64,000 nucleotides of DNA from Ureaplasma miroungigenitalium (GCF_025780085.1 NZ_JAOXHL010000001.1:248001-312000), one strand, 5' to 3'. Positions 8,747 through 19,708 are shown, counted from the stretch's first letter. The notes: generated from the letters alone by a model not told the origin. Numbers and translations: made by a program.

Positions 8747-9496
8747 TTAAATGAATTTTTTAAAAATCATAAAACGATTCGTTTTTTCAATACCTAAGCG
8801 TAAGCGAATAATGTTGCTCTTGTGACAAATAATTAACAAACAAGCCGCTGGCACACTAAACAATAATAAGTAGCTAACGTTGATCATTGTTAAATGTAGG
8901 TCTGCAAAGTATGAAACAAAACACTCATTGTATAGTGGCGTATAGTTTATCCCAGGCACAATGATGAGTAAACTCGTAATGCCTGTACTAACCATGGCAG
9001 CTAAAGAAACATATTTCTTAACCCGCGCAACAATATAAAAAATAATGAAATATAAGACAGCGACGATAGGATTCATAATTAATAACCAGCCGAAGTACGT
9101 ACTTACACCCTTGCCCCCTCGAAAATTAAAGTAAAGCGGATAGATGTGACCAATCATGCAAACTAATCCAGAGAAGTGCAATAATATATTTAAATGAAAG
9201 TCATTTCATGGATTAACCTGTGCATCATGCAATCCATAACGTAAAACACAATATGCCAACGCAATGACAACCATTGGTTTAATGGCATCAAACAAGAACA
9301 CTAAGATTCCCATCTTCTTACCAAAAACCCGAGACATATTCGTGGCTCCTGCATTTTGGGAGTTAAATTTCCGAACATCTTTGTTTTTTCATCACAAACT
9401 AAAAACAAGACTGAAATTAAATGAACCAACTAAATAAGCTAAAATTGGGGCAATTAAGATCAAGAAAACATATGCAAAAACAATGTGAGAAATCAT
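8747..9496 (-). CDS. plsY: Glycerol-3-phosphate acyltransferase PlsY
   Basis: Membrane enzyme that acylates glycerol 3-phosphate with acyl-phosphate in the first step of phospholipid synthesis. The 249-residue polytopic protein shows PlsY motifs: GSFNFSLV near the N-terminus, NAGATNMSRVFGKK (family: GSGNxGATN), and FRGGKGVSTYFGW (family: FRGGKGV). Translation needs three UGA codons as Trp. The ATG at 9496 has ATAAGGAAT before it. It is longer than typical PlsY (about 200 aa), with extra residues between helices. It is transcribed away from the membrane protein gene at 9545; a near-palindromic AT-rich segment at 9524-9533 carries TATAAT on both strands. Confidence 0.92.
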
Positions 9497-9523
9497 GATT
9501 ATTCCTTATAATTTAATACTAAA

Positions 9524-9533
9524 TATAATTATA
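9524..9533. promoter_or_regulatory. Overlapping divergent -10 boxes
   Basis: TATAAT on the plus strand (9524-9529) and TATAAT on the minus strand (9528-9533) overlap in the 48-base gap between plsY and the divergent membrane protein gene. The -35 elements are not clear, but the arrangement implies that the two promoters compete. Confidence 0.4.
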
Positions 9534-9544
9534 AAGGAATACCT

Positions 9545-10714
9545 ATGTTTATTTACCATAATGTCAAACAAAAGAGTTTAACCTCGGCTTCTTATAGTGT
9601 CAAAATGTTCAACTTAACATGGCTGAATAATTGATTTTTGATTTTAGGTGTTTGTTTTCTCAGTGTCTATTTAACTAGTGGATATGAGCGTGATAACATC
9701 GTCTATGATATTAATGTAATTAATCATGCACCCATCCAAAGTATTGGTGCTGTTGGCTTGTATTGTTTTTTATGATATGCCTGTTTAAATATTCTTAGCA
9801 TTTTTTTCTTAGGACAATATCATTGTACGCGTCAAAAAACTTTTTGGTGTTTGTTAATTGGTTTTGTTTTAATTAACCCTTGAGTTTATGCTTATTGAGT
9901 CCGACAATTTAAAGGATATAAACTTTATTGAATCACAACCTTTTATTATTTGTTAGATAATTCGAATCGTATTCGTTTTAATATGAAAAACAAAAAGAGC
10001 ATTATTGCCTTCGTTTATCTCATCATTAGTATCGGTTTCATCATCTTCTCGTGTTTTGATTATGTTCCAACGAATTTAGTCAAAGGAATTAATATTATTG
10101 ATGAACATACGCCAATGCACATAATTTATACACATGATTTATGATTCAATAATTTACATTATTTCACCACCCAAGGTAATTGATTGTGTATCTGCATTGC
10201 CTTCTTTATTTTCTTAAATCCCACTGCCCGTTTTTTAGATCGTGGGTATTTAATGTTAGTTGGTTTAACTTATATTAGCATTATCAGTATTGTATGACTA
10301 ATTGCCATTTTTCCATTTGCTCATCTGGGTAATAAATATTTATGAGTCAACTATTTAACTGGCTTCTATAACCATTTAGTAACACCATTGATGTTTCACA
10401 TATTATGCTGATATATCTTTAAAACTCATAAAATAAGCATTCGATTAAATTACTTCCATGCATGAAAATTATTCATTGGTTACTTAATTTTATATACCTT
10501 ATATGCTCTGATGGTTCCTTTAATTGGTAATGTGTCTGTTTACGGCTTAATCACCAATTTATGAAGCGTTGTCAATGGTCATTTAGTTTATCTGGCTTTC
10601 TTATTTATTTTTCTTTTATTTGCCAATTTAATTTATTTCATATTCTTCATCATTTTTTGTAAAACACAAAAGATTAAACTAAAAACAATTCTACGTATAG
10701 CAAAGAAAAAATAA
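9545..10714 (+). CDS. Polytopic membrane protein (389 aa), possibly DUF1600-like
   Basis: Integral membrane protein with roughly eight hydrophobic helices, many containing Trp encoded by UGA, which is why it is invisible under the standard code. AAAGGAAT precedes the ATG. The overall look (short cytoplasmic N-terminus, helices separated by loops such as RQFKGYKLYW, basic C-terminal tail KLKTILRIAKKK) resembles the mollicute-specific DUF1600 integral membrane family, but I saw no diagnostic motif and offer that as a guess. It is transcribed divergently from plsY and ends in a bidirectional terminator shared with the LRR lipoprotein gene. Function unknown. Confidence 0.85.
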
Positions 10715-10735
10715 ACCTTTAACGGTTTATTTTTT
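10709..10735. terminator. Bidirectional terminator
   Basis: AAATAAACC (10709-10717) and GGTTTATTT (10724-10732) form a 9-bp stem with T-runs on both strands, between two convergent genes. Confidence 0.8.
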
Positions 10736-10758
10736 TATTCTCAGTTGATTTTTTCGCT

Positions 10759-12135
10759 TTACTTATTGTTTGTTTCTTGTGCAGCTGCATGTTCGTGTTC
10801 ATCTTCCTCTTTTGGTTCAGGGAAGGCTTTATTTTCTTGCACAATAGCTGTGAAAATCTCTCCTGTAATAACTGGTGGGAATGTTGCACCTTGGTATGAT
10901 AATAAGTCGCAGTTTTCAAAAGCAAATTCACCAATTTTTTCTACCTTAGGTGCTGTGATTTTGTTTAGGCTAGCAACATTACTAAAGGCGTAGAAACCAA
11001 TAATTTGAACTTTGGGTAAAACAACTGTTGTTATTTTCGTAGAACCCTTAAAAGCACTTGCTCCTAGTTCTAATAATTCAGGTAATTTAATATCTTTTAA
11101 AGCTGTATTGTTTTCAAAAGCTGAGGCATTAATTTTTGTTACCTTAGGTAATCGCACGTCATTTAAAGCCGTATTGTTTTTAAAAGCATTGTATCCTACT
11201 TCAATTACGTTGTCAAAATTAACAGTCGTTAATGTTTGATTGTTAATAAATGCTTCATTCGGTACAGCCTTTAATTGCTTCATAGCTACGCTCACAACAT
11301 TGGCATTAGCAAAAGATTGCGGAGCCATTAATTCAACATTATCTAAAACCACATCACCAGAAGCTTCATATGCACTTAATAATGTGTTTTTGTAAACTAC
11401 TAAGTTGTTAGTTGCCGCTTTCTTTAAGGCAGTAAAGAATGGTGTATCTTCAAATACATTTAATCCGATTGCTTGTAGATTAGCTGTTTCTAATGTTGTT
11501 AACTGTGTGGCGTGTGCAAAGGCTTGATCACCTAATACATTAGCCTTAACAGCTTGTAAATTAGTTAAGTTAGCAGTCTTGTAGAATGCATATCCTTGGA
11601 TGTTTAAAACTGCTGGAAGAGTTAAATTAGTTAATCCCGTTTCACTGAATGCAAAACCTTCAACAGTTTCCACAGCATTGGCTGTCACAGATTTTAATTG
11701 GGTTGTTTTCATGAAAGCTGCATTCCCAATAACTGTGGCCTTGTTTAATTTAATATTTTCTAATCATGTTGCGTTGGCAAAAGCGTTATCAGCAACTGTT
11801 AGGACATTAGATAAAGTCAAACTTGCTAATTGTCGTAATTTAGCATCACTTTGGTTTGCATATCTCTTGAATGATGGTGATTCGCTTAAATCTCAGATGA
11901 TTTCTTTATTGGTTGGGAAATCCTTCTTAATCTTTTTAATAAAGTATACATTGTTAATTAAATCATATTCAAAGTATGTATCTAGATTCGCTTTATTAAT
12001 TATTAAGCTCTGTTCGTTTTGATCGTTTTCTTTAGGTTTATGACAACTAGTCGCGATAGCAGTAACACCCGCTACAACACCTAATAAACCTAAAGATGAA
12101 AACAATATTTTTTTATTTATATTCGTCTTTTTCAT
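10759..12135 (-). CDS. Leucine-rich-repeat (BspA-like) lipoprotein
   Basis: Predicted surface lipoprotein of 458 aa. The signal peptide ends in AIATSC (lipid-anchored Cys31). Most of the protein is a run of about 23-residue leucine-rich repeats of the BspA/LRR_5 type (units such as LTNLTLPAVLNIQGYAF and LKDIKLPELLELGASAF). It ends in a His/Glu-rich tail (EEDEHEHAAAQE). Such proteins usually bind host molecules. UGA codons at 11893-11895 and 11764-11766 are Trp. The ATG at 12135 is preferred to the one at 12159 because AAAGGA precedes it and a signal peptide follows. A perfect dyad lies just upstream (12153-12170). Confidence 0.88.
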
Positions 12136-12152
12136 ATATATTCCTTTTCTTA

Positions 12153-12170
12153 ACACCATTTTAATGGTGT
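12153..12170. repeat. Dyad ACACCATT/AATGGTGT before the LRR lipoprotein gene
   Basis: Perfect 8-bp arms (12153-12160 and 12163-12170) with a 2-base centre, 18-35 bases upstream of the lipoprotein start. The core ACACCAT/ATGGTGT recurs as the outer arms of the larger palindrome at 12316-12357. It may be an operator or an RNA hairpin. Confidence 0.55.
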
Positions 12171-12240
12171 AAAATTTATTTTATCAAAAAAGCTACAAAG
12201 ATAAAAAAAATAACGTCAGAGCGACGTTATTATAAGTTAA

Positions 12241-12314
12241 TGGAGCAGATGACGGGAATCGAACCCGCGTCTCGACCTTGGCAAGGTTGCGTTCTACCAT
12301 TGAACTACATCTGC
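12241..12314 (-). tRNA. tRNA-Gly (GCC)
   Basis: A 74-base minus-strand cloverleaf with the anticodon loop CTTGCCA, acceptor GCAGATG paired to its 3' arm, a GGTTCGATTCC T-arm, and encoded CCA. It stands alone, behind a large palindrome that contains TATAAT on the minus strand. Confidence 0.97.
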
Positions 12315-12315
12315 G

Positions 12316-12357
12316 TTTACACCATAATATTATAACATAATATTTTTATGGTGTAAA
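12316..12357. repeat. Large imperfect palindrome upstream of tRNA-Gly
   Basis: Outer arms TTTACACCAT (12316-12325) and ATGGTGTAAA (12348-12357), inner arms AATATTAT and ATAATATT around AAC, with a 3-base bulge (TTT) on the right side. It lies between the stop of the YitT-like gene and tRNA-Gly. The minus strand contains TATAAT inside it, so it probably carries the tRNA promoter. There is no T-run that would make it a normal terminator. Confidence 0.6.
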
Positions 12358-12362
12358 TGTAT

Positions 12363-13832
12363 TTAGTTAAAATTACTTCTCCGTACAACCATTGATCCAT
12401 CAATGTCAACAATAGGATAGATGACAATTAAACAATTAGTATCAACTTGTCTAATTAATTGAATAATTGATGGGAATTCAATATATAGACTAATAATTTC
12501 AAGCGACTGGTTCGTCTTATTGGAAATTAGATTACTAGAGTTAGTTACTGTAATCGAATTATTGAAATCGTGTTCATGAAGGATGCTGACAATTTTATCA
12601 ACATTTTTCGATAAAATTTCTAGTTTTAATGATTTGTTCTTAGGGAAGTATATATTAACTATTATCCCTAAAATGATTGACACTAGAGTCGAAGCAACTA
12701 GGTTTGGTGAAAAGAAAATTTCCACATTAAAGAATTTTTTGTTAGCCAAGCAAGCTGGCACAAAAGACCCTAAAATAATTCCGATGAATAAAGTAAAAGC
12801 ATTAAAGTAAGTTAAGATATTACCAATTGGTTTGCTTTTCTTTTTTGAATATCAGAAACTAATAATATCTGTACCACCACTTGTTCCCCCAACAATGTAC
12901 ACTAGGGAAATCAGAATGGCATCAAAAATGGCGTAAATAATTGCATAGACAAAAATCGATGGAATTTTTGATGCTTGATCAGGGTCGGTTCACGGTAAAA
13001 CTTGTACCCTGTTATCAATTAATGGATGGAAGTAATATAATGGCTTAGCATTATCATATAAAAGGTTTAAGTATTCTTGTCTTGTTTCCAAGTTTTTAAT
13101 TTCATTGATTTTAATATATAAATCATTGATTGGACGATCTGGTGTGATACTTGCCTCATTACTAATTGTTAGCAATTCTGGAGCTAATTTAATATCACTA
13201 ATTTGGTGAGCCAAAATTCGGGGCGTAAAGAAATTGTCTACTTTTGGATAAGTAATTTTATTATCCCCAAAAATCATGATTTTATCCGTATTAGGAATAA
13301 AAGATAATAAAAGACCAAATACTTGTGTAGCGACTAAGTATAAAAGCGTCATTAATGTAAAATGTTTACCTAATTTTAAATAAGAAAAAATTAGCAATGG
13401 TACATTAATCAAAATCACTAGCAACCAGAATAAGACATTATATGAAATCTGGGCCTGGGTTACAAGCGATGGATTTAAATAAATAATCACTGTTTGAATT
13501 AACCGCGAAAAACCTTGTGATAAACCAGTTACTCCCGGCGAATAAATCCCTGTGTTTTGGACTAAAAATAAAGAAATCACAGAAGTTGTCATCGAGAGAA
13601 TCAAAATGATCAGGTAGCGCACTCACAAACGTTTAGTTGTATATAAACTAGCAAACTTTAAAATACCAGCTTTAAATTTGATGGTTTCTGTTTGAGCATT
13701 TAATTGTTCTTGTTCAATGTATTCCTGATTAACTTGTTTCAAAAGATCATTAATTTTGCGATCAGTTTGAATGATCTTAATTCGTCTCTTGTGTTTTTTT
13801 CGATTTGTTTTATCAATTCCGTTCATGTTCAT
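12363..13832 (-). CDS. YitT-family membrane protein
   Basis: A 489-residue protein with a basic N-terminal cytoplasmic segment (about 70 aa), several transmembrane helices of the YitT/DUF161 type, a long soluble insertion between helices (about 130-230), the sequence IVGGTSGGTDIISFW, and a C-terminal soluble domain resembling DUF2179. Members are uncharacterised membrane proteins thought to be transporters or regulators. The ATG at 13832 has CAGGAG just upstream; the open frame extends further to 13883, but that start lacks a ribosome site. In-frame UGA codons (13623-13625, 12990-12992) are Trp. The insertion makes it longer than bacillar YitT (about 280 aa). Confidence 0.85.
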
Positions 13833-13854
13833 AACATTCTCCTGTGCATCAACA

Positions 13855-13895
13855 TAAAAAAATAACAATAATATGAAAATCAAATTACTGTTATT
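13855..13895 (-). terminator. Terminator after rplS
   Basis: AATAACAATAAT (13861-13872) pairs, with one mismatch, with ATTACTGTTATT (13884-13895); on the minus strand the stem runs into T residues. It ends the rpsP-trmD-rplS transcript. Confidence 0.6.
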
Positions 13896-13905
13896 ATTTC
13901 TAAAA

Positions 13906-14274
13906 TTATTTGTTTAGTTGTTTAATACGTGCTGATTTACCAGAACGTGAACGCATGTATGAGATATAAGCACGACGCACTTTACCATAACGCACAACTT
14001 CAATTTTTTCTACTAATGGAGAGTGGATGTTGAAGTTTAATTCAACTCCGATCCCGTTAGTTTCTTTACGAATAATAACTGTTTCATTAGCTTGTGAGCC
14101 ACGGCGACGTAATACAACACCTTCGAATTTTTGAATTCTCGTTTTTTTACCTTCGACAATTCTGTTGTGAATAATAATTGTGTCCCCACTTGAAAAGTTC
14201 GGCACATCTTTTTTCATGCTTGATTGATTTACAGATGATAAGATTGCACCCTTATTAATTTTGAAAATACCCAT
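13906..14274 (-). CDS. rplS: Ribosomal protein L19
   Basis: A 122-residue bL19 protein of the large subunit at the 30S-50S interface. It has the conserved F.GDTIIIHNRIVEGKKTRIQ segment, FEGVVLRRRG, ETNGIGVELNF and the basic end RRAYISYMRSRSGKSARI. It is the last gene of rpsP-trmD-rplS, a standard bacterial cluster. The trmD stop lies ten bases upstream. Confidence 0.97.
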   Translation of the reverse strand: MGIFKINKGAILSSVNQSSMKKDVPNFSSGDTIIIHNRIVEGKKTRIQKFEGVVLRRRGSQANETVIIRKETNGIGVELNFNIHSPLVEKIEVVRYGKVRRAYISYMRSRSGKSARIKQLNK

Positions 14275-14284
14275 TTTTTAACAC

Positions 14285-14977
14285 CTACTTCTTTGTTATT
14301 GTTTGTATATATTTTTTATATAAATCTTTGCGATATCGCTTTGTTAATTCCTCTTGTTTTTGCTTACGATATTCGTTAATCATAGCGTGATGACCACTTA
14401 AAAGCACTTCGGGAACTTCGTGCTTTCGATATTTCTTTGGTCTAGTATAAACAGGATAATCTAATAAATAGTTATTAAAAGATTCATCCACTAAACTATC
14501 AGCGTTAATCACTCCATCGATTAAACGAATAACACTGTCTGCCATCATCATACAAACTAATTCGCCACCAGTTAAGATGAAATCGCCAATACTAATGTAA
14601 GAATCAACATAATATTTAATTCTCTCGTCAATACCTTCGTAATGCCCAGCAATAAAAATCAGATGTTCTTTTTTACTACTTCATTCAATTGCTTTTTTCT
14701 GATTAAAGACTTGTCCCCGTGGGGAAGTATAAACGACATAACTATTTGGAGTTCGTACAGATCGCAATGCCCGTACTACTACATCAATAGAAATAACCAT
14801 TCCTGGTCCACCACCATACGGTGTGTCATCTACTCGTTGTCTTTTATCTTTGGAAAATTTACGAATATCAACAATTTCAACGCTAACTTTATTAGCATCA
14901 ATCGCTCGTTTAATGATTGAGTGATTGCATCAAGTTTCAATGATTTCTGGAAACAAAGTTAAGAAAGAAATTTTCAT
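14285..14977 (-). CDS. trmD: tRNA (guanine-37-N1)-methyltransferase
   Basis: Knotted SPOUT methyltransferase that adds a methyl group to G37 of tRNAs to prevent +1 frameshifting. The 230-residue protein begins [12 protein letters not shown] and contains [22 protein letters not shown], and [12 protein letters not shown], the knot and AdoMet-binding signatures. Its C-terminal part ([10 protein letters not shown]) is also typical. The in-frame UGA at position 17 of the protein is Trp. The start lies only 3 bases after the rpsP stop and has no clear Shine-Dalgarno, so translation is probably coupled to rpsP. Confidence 0.96.
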
Positions 14978-14980
14978 AAA

Positions 14981-15283
14981 CTACGCGTTTTTTTGTTTTT
15001 GCATTAATGCTTTACGTTTTTTGTTAGCATCTTTTTTTGCAATAAATTCTTTTCATACGCCTTGCGCAGAAAGCATTTGTTTTACAGTTTCAGATGGTTG
15101 AGCACCATTTTCTAAATGAAATAGTACACGATCGTTCTTTAAAACAACATCACCTGTAATTGGATTATAGTGTCCTAAATTTTCAATATAAGCACCATTT
15201 GCTTTAGCTTTAGCATCCATAACAACCACTCTAAAGTAAGGTTTTTTATGAGTACCAACTCTTGTTAATCTAATTTTTACCAA
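14981..15283 (-). CDS. rpsP: Ribosomal protein S16, TTG start
   Basis: A 100-residue bS16 protein of the small subunit: VKIRLTRVGTHKKPYFRVVV, then ENLGHYNPITGDV and the C-terminal Lys-rich tail. The start was set at a TTG (15283) because AGAGGTG lies six bases before it, while the in-frame GTG at 15292 is part of that ribosome site. UGA at 15053-15055 is Trp and extends the protein by about 24 residues past the apparent stop. It heads the rpsP-trmD-rplS operon. Confidence 0.94.
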
Positions 15284-15318
15284 TGTATTCACCTCTTTAT
15301 TTTTAAAAGACTTAATAA

Positions 15319-15348
15319 ATTATAATACATTTTTTTATTATATGTTAA
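15319..15348 (-). promoter_or_regulatory. Promoter of rpsP-trmD-rplS
   Basis: Minus strand -35 TTAACA (15343-15348), 18-base spacer, -10 TATAAT (15319-15324), about 35 bases before the rpsP start. Confidence 0.7.
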
Positions 15349-15363
15349 GTTTTTTTACTTAAC
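15344..15363. repeat. Dyad over the rpsP -35 box
   Basis: GTTAAGT (15344-15350) and ACTTAAC (15357-15363) are perfect arms around six T. It overlaps the -35 of the rpsP promoter and lies between rpsP and divergent recU, so it could be an operator or the stem of a short hairpin. Confidence 0.45.
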
Positions 15364-15418
15364 CCTGTTTTAAATAGTAAAAATTCATTGGGCAACGTTT
15401 ATTAAGTTGGTGGTAGCT

Positions 15419-15931
15419 ATGTGAGTTAAAAATAAAGGGATGTTCCTGGAAACGCTGATTAATCGTAGTTTACAACTCTTTACTCAGGAGTATTCAGGAT
15501 TCTTTATTAAGCGTGATGTTAGTGTCAGCATTCGTAAAATTGAAAATAATCATGTATTGGGTACATTGAAAGCGAAATCGCAAGCCGACTATTATGGTTT
15601 TTATGATGGAAGTTATTATGACTTTGAAGTCAAACAAACAACTGATTCAACTTTTGATTTAAAACAAATCAAGGATCACCAATTGCAACATCTATTGTTA
15701 ATTCACGAACAACGCGGTTATGCTTTTGTTATTATTGGCTTCTTATCTTTAAATAAATATTATGCAATTAGTATCTTCTTGTTATACCAACACTTTTTAC
15801 AAAAGAAAGAAAAAAGAATCCATCATGAGTGATTGGATTCTTTTGGAATTTCTATGGAATTAATTTTTCCTGGACTTTTTAATTGATTAAGCTTATTAAA
15901 ATCTTTAAAAAGACATATTACTTGGCTGTAG
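15419..15931 (+). CDS. recU: Holliday junction resolvase RecU
   Basis: Nuclease that resolves Holliday junctions in recombination and repair, with RuvAB. The 170-residue protein begins MWVKNKGMFLETLINRS (family: GxxFExxIN) and contains KSQADYYGFYDGSYYDFEVKQT, in which Asp/Glu/Lys positions match the catalytic D-E-x-K core, followed by DLKQIKDHQLQHL. Codon 2 is UGA (Trp), and another UGA near the end adds about 33 residues of the normal C-terminus. GGTGG precedes the ATG. The gene runs convergently into the hypothetical gene at 15918, overlapping by 14 bases. Confidence 0.9.
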
Positions 15932-16709
15932 CATCAACATTATATAAAACATATAAAACATTAATATAAGCATTAGCCAAACTAATAATTCGTTGAGGAT
16001 TGTTTTTGTTTATTTTTTCATAACAAACGCTCACCAAATAATTAAGGAAAAAATCTTCTAAACTAGCAAAATGTTGTTTGATGATTTGAATATTTTTGAA
16101 AATTAATGAGTCAAACATGTCCTCATCAATATAATTTAACGCCTTCCCAATTTTTAATAAGAAGATGTTTTCAATGATATTTTTAGTCATCATAAAGTGT
16201 ACATTAACTCTGGTTTTTAAAAGATCCACCATTAAATAATCTAATTCAAAACCTTCAAAGTCTTTGTACCCTAATGTAGTATATCAGTCATACTCTTTTT
16301 GTAAGTCATAAATTAAAAACAAGCTAGCCACATCTAGGTCATTATTGAAATTATGGTTTTTGTGCAACAAATCTAAATAAGCTTCTTGGTCAGTTGTAAT
16401 CTCAAAATATGATGATAAAAATGATTTAAGGGTGTTAGCAAATCATGGCTGATTCAGGTTTTGCTCATAAATATTACTTTGCAGATCAACAAATCCTTCG
16501 GCGATAAAGAAGACGTCAGCTAATTTGTTAACAGCTGTTATTTGTTCGTTTTTTTGTTTACCTTCAATTGGTATTTTTTGATCGTTGAACAATTTTTTTA
16601 AATTAGATGTTAACAAAACATATAGCTCATTAATGGCTTGAACATGTTCGTTATAATTACGAATTTTGGTTTCTATAAAAGCTTTATTTTTCAGGTTTTG
16701 GTTTAACAT
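15918..16709 (-). CDS. Hypothetical protein (263 aa)
   Basis: Unrecognised, mainly helical soluble protein. It begins MLNQNLKNKAFIETKIRNYN and contains a long Leu/Ile/Phe-rich helical series toward the C-terminus, with no signal peptide and no clear catalytic motif. Two UGA codons are Trp. Its ATG lies inside the 3' end of aspS in another frame (26-base overlap) behind an AGGGGT ribosome site, so it is the last cistron of the rsh-pyrG-hisS-aspS operon. Its 3' end overlaps recU on the opposite strand. Confidence 0.75.
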
Positions 16710-18429
16710 TTTGTACCCCTAAGTCCACTAATTCTTCATCACTCACAAAACTTGGTGCATGCATCATCATATCAACACCTTGATTGTTTTTCGGGAACAC
16801 TACAACATCTTTAATCATTTCGCTATTGATTAAAATCATAATTAAACGATCTAAACCTAAAGCAATCCCGGCATGAGGAGGAACACCATAACTAAACGCT
16901 TCTAATAAGAATCCAAATTTCTGTTCAATTTCCTGAGCACTTAAATTAATAGAACTGAACATTCTTTTTTGCACATCTGGATTAATGATTCGCACTGATC
17001 CCCCACCTAATTCATACCCATTTAATACAATGTCATAACTTCTTCCTAAAGCATCTTTTTGGTTTGTATCAAAGTCATTAATGCATTGTTGTTGTGGTGC
17101 TGTAAAAGGGTGGTGTGCAGCCACATAACGATTTGTATCTTGATCGAATTCATATAAAGGTCAGTCAACGATTCATACAAACGCATATGACTGAGTGTTT
17201 TTTAAATTTAAAACGCTAGCTAGTTGAGTTCTAACAATTCCTAACGCCTCTGTAGCAATTTCATAGTTGTCAGCAACTAATAATAATGTACCTGAAGTTA
17301 ATTGGTGTTTATCTAATAATTGTAAATATAATGAATGATCTTCTTTTAACTTTGCAAAAGAACCGTCAACAACTATTCCGTTTTCGATTCGCATTCAAAT
17401 TAAACCTTTAGCTTGCTTATCTTTAGCGTATTTTTCTAAATCTTGGACTTGTTTTTTTGTTAATAATTCACCAGTGTAAAGATATCTAACAACCTTACCT
17501 TCACTAACAATGTTTTGTAGAATTTTTGAAGATGATTCAGCAAAAAGATTGTTTGTATCTCGAATTTTTAATTCATATCGTAAATCAGGTTTATCAGTTC
17601 CGTAATTGTGGAAGGCGTCAGCATAAGTCATACGTAGGAAAGGTGTTTTCAATTCGTAGTTTAGAGCTTCCGCAAACACACGTTTTAATAATACTTCAAT
17701 TAAATCCTGAATGTCTTGTTCGTTAACAAAACTCATTTCTAAATCAACTTGTGTAAATTCTGGTTGTCGATCACTACGTAAATCTTCATCTCTAAAACAT
17801 TTAGTAATTTGGAAATACTTTTCAAAACCAGCAACCATTAATAATTGTTTAAAAATTTGTGGTGATTGAGGAAGAGCATAAAATTTATGACTACGCGTTG
17901 GTACTAAAAAGTCACGCGCCCCTTCTGGAGTTGGTTTCCCTAAAATTGGTGTTTCTGTTTCAATGAAATCTAAGCTATGTAAAAACGAACGGATGATGTG
18001 TGCCACTTTTGAACGTAATTGAAATGTTTGCAGGTTTTTAGGGCGTCGCAAGTCTAAATAACGGTATGCAAATCGAACATCTTCGTTAGCATCGGTTTCG
18101 TTTTCGATAATTAAAGGTGGTGTTTTCGCTTTTGACAAAACTTCCACATGGTGGGCGTGCAATTCATAATTACCTGTTAAAAGGTCTGGGTTTTTTTGTT
18201 TACGAACTAATAGTTCCCCTGTGACATAAATCACATCTTCACGATTTAATTCATTTAGTTGTTTAAAAACCAGATCATCATGATGAGCGAAAATTTGAAC
18301 TAGGGCATATCGATCACGAATGTCAACGAAAACAAGATTTCCTAGTTTACGAACTTTCTTAACTCAACCTTTTAGAGTGATTGTTTGTTGCAGATACGCA
18401 TCGCTTATCTGGTTATTATTAATTTTCAT
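16684..18429 (-). CDS. aspS: Aspartyl-tRNA synthetase
   Basis: Class II synthetase charging tRNA-Asp. The 581-residue bacterial-type enzyme has an N-terminal OB fold (WVKKVRKLGNLVFVDIRDR), motif 1 (around TETPILGKPTPEGARDFLVP), motif 2 FRDEDLRSDRQPEFTQ, the bacterial GAD insertion, and motif 3 GIALGLDRLIMI. In-frame UGAs (17395-17397 and 17173-17175 among them) are Trp. Its start overlaps the hisS stop by 11 bases with AGGTG inside hisS, so the two are translationally coupled. Confidence 0.97.
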
Positions 18430-19708
18430 TTTTTTCACCTTTTTTTATTTTTTCTAATATATCAATGTAAGACATTGTTGTTTGTTGTTTTGTTTGTTCA
18501 TCTATTAATAAAATTTGTTGGTTATCGGCTCACTCTTTTTCAGCAAATAAAACAATGAAGCGTGGTTGAATTTTGTTTGCCTTTTTAAAGATTTTGTCAA
18601 ATTTTAATGGTTCATAAGAAACATCAACTTTTAAATTATGCGTACGCATATTATTAGTTAAGCTGTGTGCAAATGTCGCTAATTCATTCTGTGTATATCC
18701 GATCATATAGTCATAATGATATTCTTTGGTTTCGTTTGATGATACATCTTTTAAAGCAATTAGTAAACGCTCAATCCCGCAACCAAAGCCAACACCATTA
18801 TAATCTGGTCCATTTAGTTGACTTAATAATTTAGTATAACGCCCGCCGCCAATCATAGTCGATTGACCAACAAGACGTTCAGACAAACTAATAAATTCAA
18901 AAACAACGCCAGTATAATAATCTAAACCACGCACCAAATTTTCATTAATTTTGTACTTGATATTTTGCTTTTCAAGTGCGTTCAATAATGTTGCAAACTC
19001 TTCTTTTTCTTTTTCATCTAAAAAAGCGCTGATCTTCGGAGCGTTTTGTACGAAAGTTTTTTGGCTTTCAATTTTATCATCTAAAATGCGTAACGGATTT
19101 GTTTGCAGACGTTCGCGACTAATAACTTCTAGTTGGTCAATATATTGCGCAAAATAATCTTGTAGTGCCTTGATTCATAATGCTCTTTTTTCGGGTGTAG
19201 AAATATAGTTAATTTCTAAAACGAAATCTTTAATATTAATTGATGTTAAGACTTCATAGGCCATACAAATAACTTCAAAGTCTGTATAAATACTATCTGA
19301 TCCCAATAATTCCACACCGAATTGGTGGAACATTCGTTGACGACCACTCTGCGGACGTTCGTAGCGGAAGCAAGGTTCAAAGTAGGCTAGTTTTAATGGT
19401 AATGGGTGTTGTAAAAGTCATTTGTTTTCAATCACAGCTCGTAAAACACCAGCTGTCCCTTCTGGACGCAAAGCAATCATACGATTACCCTTATCATTAA
19501 AAACATACATTTCTTTCGATACTAGATCAGAAGTTTCACCAGCTGAACGATTAAATAATTCATAATGTTCAAAGACGGGTGTTTTAACTTGTTCATATCC
19601 ATAATTATCAGCGATTTTTAATAAATGGTTTTCCAAAGTCTTAAACAGCCGCATGTCATCTTTAAATAAATCCACAGTTCCGCGGATTTTATTGATAATT
19701 TGTTTCAT
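18419..19708 (-). CDS. hisS: Histidyl-tRNA synthetase
   Basis: Class II synthetase charging tRNA-His. The 429-residue protein begins [18 protein letters not shown] and has motif 1 ([21 protein letters not shown]), motif 2 ([22 protein letters not shown]), the histidine motifs [15 protein letters not shown] and GGGRYTKLL, and motif 3 [18 protein letters not shown] codons at 19418-19420 and 18530-18532 are Trp. GAAGGAG precedes the ATG. It directly abuts the pyrG stop and overlaps aspS by 11 bases. Confidence 0.97.

Noticed and set aside
10719-10993. Short frames on both strands at the end of the LRR gene
   Set aside because: They are shadows of the LRR lipoprotein in other frames; the gene itself reads with clear repeats.
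11012-12022. Plus-strand frames opposite the LRR gene
   Set aside because: Mirror frames produced by the repeated leucine-rich units. No start signals.
18430-18529. T-box or riboswitch before aspS or hisS
   Set aside because: There is no leader: the genes overlap or abut, and the T-box core sequence is not seen.
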